Source of the DNA: Demequina maris
Lineage (GTDB): Bacteria; Actinomycetota; Actinomycetes; Actinomycetales; Demequinaceae
Length of the DNA stretch: 64,000 nt
Reading direction: 5' to 3'
Assembly: GCF_000971155.1 (NCBI RefSeq)
Contig: NZ_BBLX01000008.1
Location: forward strand, 56,290 to 120,289
Made by a program: the position numbers and the translations under genes. A model generated the notes under the pieces. The model did no database searches. It had not been told where the DNA came from and was given only the letters and a program-made list of their open reading frames with translations. Below are positions 12,116-22,876 of this stretch, one piece after another (the first letter of the stretch is position 1; each line of letters starts with the position of its first letter).

Positions 12116-14646
12116 GCGCGGCCGAGCGGGGCACCCGGCGCGCCGTCCCCGTGGCGGTGCTCGTCGCCACGTGCCTCTACGCCGTCACGATCGTCGAAGG
12201 GATCTGGCTGACGCTGCGCCGCGTCTACCTTCCGACCGACGCGGTCGTCGCGCGGTACGGGCTGGTCGTCGTCGTCGGCCTCGCGATCGGCCTGGCCGCG
12301 GGGGTGATCACCGTGCTGGCGCGGCGGGGGGCGGTGCTGCTGCTCGCGCTCGCCGGCGCGGGCTACCTGGCCGCCGCGGTGCTCGTCGCGATCCCGGGCG
12401 CGACCGCGAGCGGCCAGGCCGCGGCCTCCGCGGTGGTCGAGGCGCTGCGCGCCCCCGTCACCGGGTGGAAGGACGTGGTCACGCTCCCCGTGCCGCTGGG
12501 TGAGTACGGCGCCACCCTCGCGGTCCCGCTCGTGCTCGTCGTCGCGACCTCCGCCGCGATCGTGTGGCTCGGCACGCGCACCCGCTGGTGGGGGGCGGCC
12601 GCCGCGGTCGGCGGCGTCGCCTTCGCGGTCGCCATCGCGATCGGGCCCGCGGCACGGACCGATCTGGACGCGCTGCCCGGCGCGCTCGGCGGGATCAGCC
12701 GCGAGATCCTCATCGGTCTCGGCATGCTCGGCGCGACGCTCGCCTGGATGCTGTGGCGCATGGCCGACGCGCGGCGGCGGGCGCTGCGCGCGGCCGGCGG
12801 CGGCATCCGGGGCGAGCGCGCGCCCGGCCGGGCGCTGGGCCGCATCGTGCTCGGCACCACGGTGCTCGCCCTCGCCGTCGTGGTGGGCGTCGCGGTCGCG
12901 GTGCCGGCCGCGCAGTCGCATCCGCGCGAGGTGGCACGCACGACGATCGAGCCGCGACTCGTCGTGGACCGGTCCGTCTCGCCGCTGTCGACGTACCGGG
13001 CCTATCTCTCCGACGCGCTGTACGACGCTCCGCTGTTCTCCGTGAGCGCCGTCACCGGCGACGCCGACCGGATCCGCGTCGCGACCCTGCCGTTCTTCGA
13101 CGGCAGCGAGTTCACGGCCGTCGCGCCGGACGGCTACACGCCGCTGCGGTTCCAGCGCGTGCCGTCGCCGCTGGCCGTCGACGGCGGCGACCCCGTGTCG
13201 CTCACCGTCACGGTCGAGGGACTGGAGGGGCCGTGGACGCCGCTGCCGGGCCCGCTCGGCGGAGCGACGTTCGGCGGGCCGCGCGCCGCGGCCCTGGCGG
13301 ACGCCTTCTACTACGCGCCCGAGGCCGGCGCCGGCGTCGTGACCCTCGCCGGCGGGGTGGCCGCCGGCGACGAGCTGCGCGTGACCTCCGCGACCGGGCC
13401 GACGGTCACGCTCGCGGATGCGGGAGAGTCGCCCGGGTCCTCCGGCGTGCCGGCGGACCTCATCCCCGCCTCGCTGAGCGAGTGGGTCGAGTCCCAGGGT
13501 GTCACGCGCGACGGCGCGGGCCTGGCGTCGCTGGTCGAGCGCCTCCGCGCCCGCGGCTACCTCAGCCACGCGCTCACCACGGCGGGCTCGCCGCGCTGGG
13601 TGACCGACCTCGGCGACTACGCGTTCGAGCCCTCCGCGGCGGGGCACTCCTACGACCGCATCGACCGGCTGTTCTCCGCGCTGATCGAGCGGGAGGCCGA
13701 GGCGGGCGCAGGGGCCTCCGCCGCACAGCTGGTCGCGGCGGTCGGCGACGACGAGCAGTTCGCGGTCGCGGTCGCGCTGCTCGCGGCCGAGCTCGGTTTC
13801 CCCGCCCGGGTGGTCGTGGGCGTGCGCGTCGCGGACACCGACGTGCACGACTGGACGCCGCCCGTGTGCCAGGAGGTGTGCCGCGGCCGCAACATGAGCG
13901 TGTGGACCGAGGTGCGGTCGGGCTCTGGCGACTGGATCCCCGTCGACGTGACCCCGCAGCACGAGACCCCGGTGACGCCGACGGTCGCGACGCAGCGCGA
14001 GCCCGAGCTGCCCACCGCCACCGATCCTGACCGCGCCGAGCCCATCGAGGCCGTCGCCGCGCTCAAGGGCCGCAGCGGCGGCGGCGAGGCCGCGCCGGTC
14101 ACCGACGCCGGCGCCTCGTGGTTCAGCGGCTGGGTCCGGGTGGCGCTGGGCGGGGTGCTCGTGCTCGCGCTCCTGCTCGGACCTGTCCTCGCCGTGCTCG
14201 TCGCGAAGGCCGTCCGGCGGTCGCGGCGGCGCCGCGGCGGCCCGCGCGCCGCCGCCGAGGGCGGCTGGGACGAGCTGGTCGACCTCGGGCTGGACGCGGG
14301 CCTCGCGCCGATGCCGCTCGCGACGCGTCACGAGGTCGCGGAGGCCTACGGGACCGCGAACGCCGTCGCGATCGCCGCGCTCGCGGACCGCGCCACCTTC
14401 ACGCGCGAGGGCGTCGAGGAGGACGATGCGCGGCGCGCCTGGGAGATGGTGGCGGCGGACCGCGCGGAGCTCCGGGAACGGCAGGGCTGGTGGCGTAGGC
14501 TCGGCGCACGGCTCTCGACCCGGTCGCTGCTGGGCCGGAGGGACGCGACGGCCGAGCCGGGCCACGAGGGCGTGCATGTCGATGAGCGGTGGCACCTCGT
14601 GTCGGCCGCGCCGGTGTCGTCGTCGGCTCGACGGCGGCGGACCTGA
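12112..14646 (+). CDS. Multi-pass transglutaminase-fold protein, catalytic residues replaced
   Basis: 844 aa from ATG 12112 (ATGA overlap with DUF58). Several membrane helices occupy residues ~10-260, followed by a large extracellular part with a transglutaminase-like core, another helix (about 675-700) and a cytoplasmic tail. In active enzymes the core reads GxC...HxW...D. Here the Cys position is Asp (GDDEQFA, Asp547), and the His motif reads NMSVWTEV with no His, while the Asp segment WIPVDVTP is kept. The sequence therefore supports a transglutaminase fold without a Cys-His-Asp triad, perhaps a binding or scaffold module. The gene is coupled to DUF58 and followed after 24 bases by the FHA gene. 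Confidence 0.85.
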   Translation: MSAAERGTRRAVPVAVLVATCLYAVTIVEGIWLTLRRVYLPTDAVVARYGLVVVVGLAIGLAAGVITVLARRGAVLLLALAGAGYLAAAVLVAIPGATASGQAAASAVVEALRAPVTGWKDVVTLPVPLGEYGATLAVPLVLVVATSAAIVWLGTRTRWWGAAAAVGGVAFAVAIAIGPAARTDLDALPGALGGISREILIGLGMLGATLAWMLWRMADARRRALRAAGGGIRGERAPGRALGRIVLGTTVLALAVVVGVAVAVPAAQSHPREVARTTIEPRLVVDRSVSPLSTYRAYLSDALYDAPLFSVSAVTGDADRIRVATLPFFDGSEFTAVAPDGYTPLRFQRVPSPLAVDGGDPVSLTVTVEGLEGPWTPLPGPLGGATFGGPRAAALADAFYYAPEAGAGVVTLAGGVAAGDELRVTSATGPTVTLADAGESPGSSGVPADLIPASLSEWVESQGVTRDGAGLASLVERLRARGYLSHALTTAGSPRWVTDLGDYAFEPSAAGHSYDRIDRLFSALIEREAEAGAGASAAQLVAAVGDDEQFAVAVALLAAELGFPARVVVGVRVADTDVHDWTPPVCQEVCRGRNMSVWTEVRSGSGDWIPVDVTPQHETPVTPTVATQREPELPTATDPDRAEPIEAVAALKGRSGGGEAAPVTDAGASWFSGWVRVALGGVLVLALLLGPVLAVLVAKAVRRSRRRRGGPRAAAEGGWDELVDLGLDAGLAPMPLATRHEVAEAYGTANAVAIAALADRATFTREGVEEDDARRAWEMVAADRAELRERQGWWRRLGARLSTRSLLGRRDATAEPGHEGVHVDERWHLVSAAPVSSSARRRRT

Positions 14647-14670
14647 GGCCTTGAGGGAAGGAGCACGGGG

Positions 14671-16541
<1,871 letters not shown>

Positions 16542-16545
<4 letters not shown>

Positions 16546-17363
16546 CCGACGGCCCGGCGGTCGACGTCGCCGGCGCGGGCGTCACCGCCGTCGGCGGACG
16601 CTCGCGCAACGAGGACGCCTTCATCGCCGACCCGCCGGTGTTCGTGGTGGCCGACGGCATGGGGGGCCACCTCGCGGGCGCGGAGGCCGCGTGGGCCGCG
16701 ATGGCCGCCTTCCAGCCGCTCGTCGGGACCGCCGCGGTGACGCCGGAGGACGTCGCGCGCGCGCATCTCGAGGCGCGCCGCAACGTCGCTGCGGTGCAGG
16801 CCGACGTCGGCGCCGCGTCCGGCACCACCCTGACCGGTGCCGTCGCCGTCATGCACGGGGGCAACCCGTGGTGGATGGTGATCAACGTGGGCGACTCGCG
16901 CACCTACGCGCTCGACGGCGGCGAGCTCCGTCAGGTGACCGTCGACCACTCGCACGTCCAGGAGCTCGTCGACGCGGGCCGGATCACCCCCGCGCAGGCG
17001 CTCGTCCACCCGGACCGGAACATCCTCACGCGCGCGATCGGCGACGACATCCTCGAGATGGACGCGTGGCTCGTCCCGCAGGTGCCCGGACGGCGGCTCG
17101 TGGTCGCGAGCGACGGGCTGATGAAGGAGGTCGAGGACCGCGAGATCGGCGAGGTCGCCGGCCTCATCGGCGACGCCGCGACGGCCGCCGCGGCGCTCGT
17201 GGACCTCGCGATCGGGCGCGGCGCGACCGACAACGTCACCGTCGTCGTCGCCGATGCGACGTCCACCACGCCGGCCGATGCCGACGCTGCGCCGTGGCCC
17301 CTGTGGGGCGCGGACCAGGATCCGGACACCACGCCGAGCCTCCGGAGGCGAGGGGGCGCGTGA
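16542..17363 (+). CDS. PP2C-family serine/threonine phosphatase
   Basis: 273 aa from GTG 16542, overlapping the FHA stop. PP2C metal-binding motifs are all present: RSRNEDAF (N-terminal Asp), VVADGMGGH, VGDSRTYAL, VASDGL and GATDNVTVVVA. Length and motif order match the bacterial PrpC/PstP family, but there is no membrane helix. It should dephosphorylate targets of the upstream kinase, counterpart of prpC in the bifidobacterial PFNA cluster. The GTG start also overlaps the next gene's start region (GTGA at 17360), continuing the coupled operon. Confidence 0.94.
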
Positions 17364-17887
17364 CCGAGGACCACGAGACCCGCGTCTCGGGGCGGCGCGC
17401 ACGCGCGGCCGAGGCGCCGGACGACACCGTCGCATCGTCCCGCGCGACGGCGGACCCGACCCGGCTGTCGCGCCGGCGCATCGCCGAGAGCGCGACCCAG
17501 CCGGCCGAGCCCGACCCCGCCGAGGTGTCGACGCGGCCCGTCGCGGAGGCCCCGGCGCCCGCGGACGACGTGCTTCGGCCGCCCGAGGACCTCGCGGGGC
17601 GGATCGGCGACGCCGGCGCCGTCCCGCCGCCGCGCGCCGGCGAGTTCGGCGGCTCGCCCCAGCACTACTACCCGCGCATCCGCCACACCCAGGACGCGAC
17701 CGGCGCCGGCGTGTGGCCCGAGCCGCCCCGCACCGCGGAGCCCGCGCCCGAGGTGCTCGACGAGTCGGGACGGCAGGAGCGGCGCGCGTCCGAGCTGCGG
17801 GGACGGCGGCGCCGTCGCGCGCTCGCGGTCGCCGGCGGGATCGGCGCGCTCGCGGCCGCGGTGGGCGTCGCGCTGGCGCTGCTGTAG
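17360..17887 (+). CDS. Small single-pass membrane protein closing the kinase operon, unknown function
   Basis: 175 aa from GTG 17360 (overlap with the phosphatase stop). The first ~150 residues are charged and disordered, rich in Thr, Ser, Arg and Pro, with a short conserved-looking patch [12 protein letters not shown]. The C-terminus is a hydrophobic helix preceded by GRRRRR, so the bulk faces the cytoplasm with a tail anchor. The many Thr/Ser next to basic residues (for example DPTRLSRRR) make it a plausible kinase substrate; this is inference. I recognise no family. Confidence 0.7.
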   Translation: MTEDHETRVSGRRARAAEAPDDTVASSRATADPTRLSRRRIAESATQPAEPDPAEVSTRPVAEAPAPADDVLRPPEDLAGRIGDAGAVPPPRAGEFGGSPQHYYPRIRHTQDATGAGVWPEPPRTAEPAPEVLDESGRQERRASELRGRRRRRALAVAGGIGALAAAVGVALALL

Positions 17888-17913
17888 ACCCGCGCGCCGA
17901 TACGCTGAGGACC

Positions 17914-19044
<1,131 letters not shown>

Positions 19045-19109
19045 GCTCGTCCCAGGGCCGGCCCGCCGGCGCTGCCGCATCCGAGTCCCGTCCCCAGAGA
19101 GGGGTTGCC

Positions 19110-19493
19110 ATGTCGAACGTTCCCGAGGAGCTCGCCTACTCCGCCGAGCACGAGTGGGTCTCCGGCGAGCCCGACGCGGGCGCCGAGGTCACGGTCGGGA
19201 TCACCGAGCATGCCGCGCAGGCGCTGGGCGACATCGTCTACGTCGAGGCGCCTCGCGTGGGCGACACGGTCGTCGCGGGCGAGGTCTGCGGCGAGCTCGA
19301 GTCCACCAAGGCCGTGAGCGAGCTCTACTCGCCGGTGTCGGGCACCGTGATCGCGGTGAACGAGGCCCTCGAGGGCGCCCCCGAGACCCTCAACTCCGAC
19401 GCCTACGGCGACGGCTGGATCTTCAAGGTCGAGATCTCCGAGACCGCCACGGATCTGCTCGACGCCGAGGCGTACGCGGCGCTCACCGAGTAG
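19110..19493 (+). CDS. gcvH: Glycine cleavage system H protein
   Basis: 127 aa lipoyl carrier that shuttles the aminomethyl intermediate between the P, T and L proteins. The lipoylated lysine is in [12 protein letters not shown], and the C-terminal GDGWIFKVE motif is present. ATG 19110 is preceded by AGAGAGGGG. Length matches the family. It lies between gcvT and a NUDIX gene, probably in one transcript. Confidence 0.97.
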   Translation: MSNVPEELAYSAEHEWVSGEPDAGAEVTVGITEHAAQALGDIVYVEAPRVGDTVVAGEVCGELESTKAVSELYSPVSGTVIAVNEALEGAPETLNSDAYGDGWIFKVEISETATDLLDAEAYAALTE

Positions 19494-19509
19494 CGGACGG
19501 GCGGTCCCC

Positions 19510-20022
19510 GTGCCTGTCAACACGCGCCTCGTGGTCGCCGCCGCGATCACCGACTCTCTCGAGGCCCCGCGGCGGCTTCTTGCGGCACGGCGCAGCGCGC
19601 CGTCCGCGCTCGCGGGCCTGTGGGAGTTCGCGGGCGGCAAGGTCGAGCGCGGCGAGACCCCCGAGCACGCGCTGCGCCGGGAGCTGCGCGAGGAGCTCGG
19701 CGTCGAGGTCGAGATCGGCGACGAGGTGATCGGCCCGGACGACGGGCACGGCATCGAGGACTCGTGCGGCGACGCCCCCGTGTGGATGCTGCGGCCGGGC
19801 GACGCCGATCTCGAGCGGCTCGTCATGCGCGTGTGGTGGGCGCGGATCCTGCCCGGCGCGGACGGCGCGGCGGTCGAGCCGCGTCCGCTCGAGGACCACG
19901 ACGAGCTGCGCTGGCTCGAGCCCGGCGGGTGGCGCGACGTCCCGTGGCTGCCCGCGGACAAGCGCATCGTCGAGGCGCTCCTCGAGGACGCGATCGAACG
20001 CCACCGACGCGCGTACTGCTGA
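19510..20022 (+). CDS. NUDIX hydrolase (MutT-like)
   Basis: 170 aa from GTG 19510, 16 bases after gcvH. The NUDIX box GGKVERGETPEHALRRELRE continues into ELGVE, with all metal-binding Glu residues, placed after a LLAARRSAP...GLWEFAGG strand typical of 8-oxo-dGTP pyrophosphohydrolases. It is longer than E. coli MutT (129 aa) because of an insert around GPDDGHGIEDSCGDAP. Likely sanitises oxidised nucleotides or hydrolyses another nucleoside diphosphate derivative. The neighbouring tag gene is also DNA-protective. Confidence 0.88.
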   Translation: MPVNTRLVVAAAITDSLEAPRRLLAARRSAPSALAGLWEFAGGKVERGETPEHALRRELREELGVEVEIGDEVIGPDDGHGIEDSCGDAPVWMLRPGDADLERLVMRVWWARILPGADGAAVEPRPLEDHDELRWLEPGGWRDVPWLPADKRIVEALLEDAIERHRRAYC

Positions 20023-20066
20023 CTCCCGCGCGCACGTTCCGCGCGTCCGCGCGCGCCGAATCGGAC

Positions 20067-20099
20067 ATATCCACATCAAGTGGATACAAATGTGGACAA
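20067..20099. promoter_or_regulatory. Cluster of DnaA-box-like sites and a TATCCAC/GTGGATA palindrome
   Basis: In the 103-base gap between the convergent mutT-like and tag genes are ATATCCACA (20067-20075), the palindrome TATCCAC-5-GTGGATA (20068-20086) and TGTGGACAA (20091-20099). The last is the complement of TTGTCCACA, the actinobacterial DnaA-box consensus. The stretch is strikingly AT-rich for this genome. It could titrate DnaA or bind another repressor. It is not an origin: no dnaA, dnaN or AT-rich unwinding region is nearby. Confidence 0.5.
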
Positions 20100-20125
20100 C
20101 TCGCGACGGACGAAGGTCCCGCGTC

Positions 20126-20695
20126 TCACGCGCGCGCGGCCACGCAGCCTGCGATGTGGTCGTCCACCAGGCCGCATGCCTGCATCGCGGCGTGCATCGT
20201 GGTCGGTCCGACGAAGACGAAGCCGGCCTTCTTCAGGGCCTTCGCCAGCGCGACCGACTCGGGCGTCGACGCCGGCACGTCCTGCCACGAGGCCGGCGCG
20301 GCCGCGCGCGGCGCGGGCGCGAAGGACCAGAACAGCTCGTCCAGGCTCGTGCCGGACTCGCGCAGGGCGACGGTCGCGCGCGCGTTCACGACCGCGGACT
20401 CGATCTTGCGCCGGTTGCGCACGATCCCCGCGTCCTCCATGAGCCGCTCGACGTCCGCGTCGCCGAAGGCCGCGACGGCCGCGGGGTCGAAGCCGGCAAA
20501 GGCCTCGCGATAGCCCTCGCGCTTGCGCAGGATCGTGATCCACGCGAGCCCGGACTGCGCGCCCTCCAGCACGATGCGCTCGAGCAGCGCCGCGTCCCCG
20601 TGGACCGGCAGCCCCCACTCCTCGTCGTGGTACCTCTCGTACAGCGGGTCGCCGGCGCCGAAGCATCGCACGAGGTCGTTCGTCTCCGTGATCAT
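20126..20695 (-). CDS. tag: DNA-3-methyladenine glycosylase I
   Basis: 189 aa. Excises 3-methyladenine from alkylated DNA. Typical TAG N-terminus RCFGAGDPLYERYHDEEWG, with the zinc ligands in the early Cys/His and the late MHAAMQACGLVDDH...C segment, and the ESGLAW-like QSGLAWITILRKR motif. The start is ATG 20695; longer readings upstream lack homology. A CAGACT hexamer six bases before the ATG would give a leaderless transcript. The gene is divergent from metF; a GGACGATGCG word lies between them. Confidence 0.95.
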   Translation of the reverse strand: MITETNDLVRCFGAGDPLYERYHDEEWGLPVHGDAALLERIVLEGAQSGLAWITILRKREGYREAFAGFDPAAVAAFGDADVERLMEDAGIVRNRRKIESAVVNARATVALRESGTSLDELFWSFAPAPRAAAPASWQDVPASTPESVALAKALKKAGFVFVGPTTMHAAMQACGLVDDHIAGCVAARA

Positions 20696-20828
20696 GGGTC
20701 CAGTCTGCAGGGACGATGCGACAGCGCCCGACCGCATTTTCGGCACGGGGGAGCACTTCGGTGCGGCCGCGCGACCGGGGACATCACCTCTGGCCGGGGT
20801 CCCGGACGCCGGGTATGGTGAGCGCGCC

Positions 20829-21716
20829 ATGACGATCCGTGACCTCCTCTCCGCCGGGCGCCGCACGCTCTCGTACGAGCTCTTCCCGCCGCGCACCCCC
20901 GCCGCCGAGTCGACCCTCGTGGAGACCATGGACCTGCTGGCCGCGACGCGGCCCGACTTCATGTCGATCACCTACGGCGCCTCCGGCACCACGCGCGGCA
21001 CCTCGCGCTCCGTGGTCCACCGCCTCGCGGTGCAGCACACCATCCCGCCGCTCGCGCACCTCACGTGCGTCGACCAGTCCCGCGCGGAACTGATCGAGGT
21101 CATCGAGGCGTACCTGGCCGACGGCGTGCGCGACTTCCTCGCGCTGCGCGGCGACCCGCCCAAGGGTCAGAGCGACTGGCGCCCGCACCCCGAGGGGCTG
21201 CTCTACGCCTCCGAGCTCGTCGTGCTGCTGCGCGAGGTCGCCCGCGCGCACGGCGTCCAGGACCTCAGCGTCGGCGTGACCGCCTTCCCCGCGCAGCACG
21301 CGATCGAGCGCTTCCGCCAGCTCGGGCTCGACGTGCTCCGCGCCAAGCAGGACGCGGGCGCCGACTTCGCGATCACGCAGGTGTTCTACGAGGTCGACCA
21401 GTACACCGCGCTCGTCGAGGACGCCGCGGCCGACGGCATCCACCTCCCGGTCATCCCCGAGGTCATGCCGCTCGTGAGCACGCGGCGTGCGATGCGCGCC
21501 GCCGAGCTCACCGGCGTGCCGACGCCCGCCGAGCTCACCGGCGAGCTCGAGGCCGCGGAGGACGATGCGGCGGCGCGGGCGGCCGGCGTGGCCCACGCGG
21601 CGCGGCTGTCGCGCGGGCTGCTCGACGCCGGCGCTCCGGGCATCCACATCATCACGTTCAACCAGCACGCCGCCGCGCTCGAGCTCGTCGACACGATGGG
21701 GCTCGTCCGCGACTGA
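20829..21716 (+). CDS. metF: Methylenetetrahydrofolate reductase
   Basis: 295 aa. Reduces 5,10-methylene-THF to 5-methyl-THF, the methyl donor for methionine synthesis. MetF signatures: LSYELFPPRTP at the N-terminus, DFMSITYGASGTTRG, LRGDPPKG and ADFAITQVFYEVDQY. ATG 20829 was chosen because homology starts there; a TATGGT box lies nine bases upstream. It works with the metE product encoded 1.2 kb downstream; glycine cleavage genes upstream feed the same folate pool. Confidence 0.96.
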   Translation: MTIRDLLSAGRRTLSYELFPPRTPAAESTLVETMDLLAATRPDFMSITYGASGTTRGTSRSVVHRLAVQHTIPPLAHLTCVDQSRAELIEVIEAYLADGVRDFLALRGDPPKGQSDWRPHPEGLLYASELVVLLREVARAHGVQDLSVGVTAFPAQHAIERFRQLGLDVLRAKQDAGADFAITQVFYEVDQYTALVEDAAADGIHLPVIPEVMPLVSTRRAMRAAELTGVPTPAELTGELEAAEDDAAARAAGVAHAARLSRGLLDAGAPGIHIITFNQHAAALELVDTMGLVRD

Positions 21717-21782
21717 CCTCGACGCGCCGTCCGCGCAGGCGCGCGGTCGGGCACGCGCCCGCGTCCGTGCGACCATCGACGC

Positions 21783-22223
21783 ATGACGCGCACCGCCACC
21801 CCCCGCACCGTGACCCTCACCCGTGAGTCCGAGGGCGTCTACGTCGCCACCAACGCGGACGGGGCGCAGCTGCGCTTCGGCCGCGGCGAGGGCCTGCTCG
21901 GTCCGGTCGAGCTCATGCTCGCCGCGATCGCGGGCTGCTCGTCGATCGACGTCGACGCGATGACCACCCGCCGCTCCGAGCCCGACCGCTTCGAGGTGAC
22001 GGCCTCCGCGGACAAGGTCACCGACGACGGCGCGAACATCCTGGAGAACATCCGCGTGCTGTTCGACCTCGCGTTCCCCGAGGGCGAGGCCGGCGACGCC
22101 GCCCGCAAGCGCATCGGCGCCGCCCTGCGCGCCTCGCACGAGAAGCACTGCACCGTGTCCCGCACGGTCGAGGCGGGCGTGCCCGTCGCGCTCGTCGAGG
22201 CCGAGCCGCGCGCCACCGCGTGA
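21783..22223 (+). CDS. OsmC/Ohr-family protein
   Basis: 146 aa. OsmC-fold thiol peroxidase-like protein with the two family cysteines, in AGCSSIDVDAM and KHCTVSRTV. The second-helix Glu/Arg context suggests the broad 'OsmC family' rather than Ohr. Likely reduces organic hydroperoxides or acts in stress protection. ATG 21783 follows a GACCAT hexamer by six bases. Its stop overlaps the GTG of the downstream acetyltransferase, so the two are coupled. Confidence 0.88.
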   Translation: MTRTATPRTVTLTRESEGVYVATNADGAQLRFGRGEGLLGPVELMLAAIAGCSSIDVDAMTTRRSEPDRFEVTASADKVTDDGANILENIRVLFDLAFPEGEAGDAARKRIGAALRASHEKHCTVSRTVEAGVPVALVEAEPRATA

Positions 22224-22717
22224 GCCCGCGCGTCGAGATCGACCTCGACGCCGGCCCCGACGCGGCGGACGATGCGGTCGCCGTGATGCACCGCGCGTTC
22301 GCCGAGTACGCGCGCACCGGGCTGCCGTCCGGCGCGATGACGGAGACGGCGGAGTCGCTCCGCGGCGAGATCGCCGGCGGCGTCCGGATCGGCCTGCTCC
22401 GGGTCGACGGCCGCGCGGTGGCCTCCGTGAAGCACCACCCCGCCGGGGACGGGACGCTCTACTTCGGCAGGCTCGGCGTGGTGCCCGAGGAGCGCGGCCG
22501 CGGCCACGCCGCCGCGCTCGTCCGCGCCCTCCGCACCCACGCGCACACCTCCGGCCTCGCGGGGCTGTCGTGCCTCGTGCGGGAGGACGAGGAGGGCAAT
22601 ATCGCCGTCTACCAGGGGCTCGGCATGGCGGTGGCGGGTCGTGGGGAGCGCCGGAGCCGCACCGGGGCGCTGATCCGGGTGGTGGAGATGCGCGACGACG
22701 AGGCCGTGGCGGACTGA
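22220..22717 (+). CDS. GNAT-family N-acetyltransferase
   Basis: 165 aa from GTG 22220 (GTGA overlap with osmC). The acetyl-CoA pyrophosphate loop is LGVVPEERGRGHAAALV, followed by the NIAVYQGLGM segment typical of the C-terminal GNAT strand. Substrate unknown. A GGACGATGCG copy sits in its 5' region (22267-22276). Confidence 0.85.
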   Translation: MSPRVEIDLDAGPDAADDAVAVMHRAFAEYARTGLPSGAMTETAESLRGEIAGGVRIGLLRVDGRAVASVKHHPAGDGTLYFGRLGVVPEERGRGHAAALVRALRTHAHTSGLAGLSCLVREDEEGNIAVYQGLGMAVAGRGERRSRTGALIRVVEMRDDEAVAD

Positions 22718-22876
22718 TCGACAGGTGTCCGCGAAGTGGGACGATGCGTCCGAACCGTGGACATGCCCCCTGGCGAAGAGCGCCGCGAGGGGTTAGTCTG
22801 ACCGTCGCAACTCGGCGCCGCGCGCGTCGACCAAGCGCAATGGCGAGCCCGCCGCGCACCACCCTCATGAGGAATC

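Noticed and set aside
17888..17913. Glycine riboswitch before gcvT
   Set aside because: Only 26 bases separate it from the previous gene and a leaderless -10 box fills them. A riboswitch before gcvP would be outside the window.
20023..20125. Origin of replication suggested by DnaA boxes
   Set aside because: No dnaA/dnaN/rpmH genes, only two or three boxes, no long AT-rich unwinding segment.
22718..22876. Cobalamin or SAM riboswitch upstream of metE
   Set aside because: The 159-base gap has no B12-box (GCCACTG-like) or SAM-family core; it is also short for a cobalamin riboswitch.
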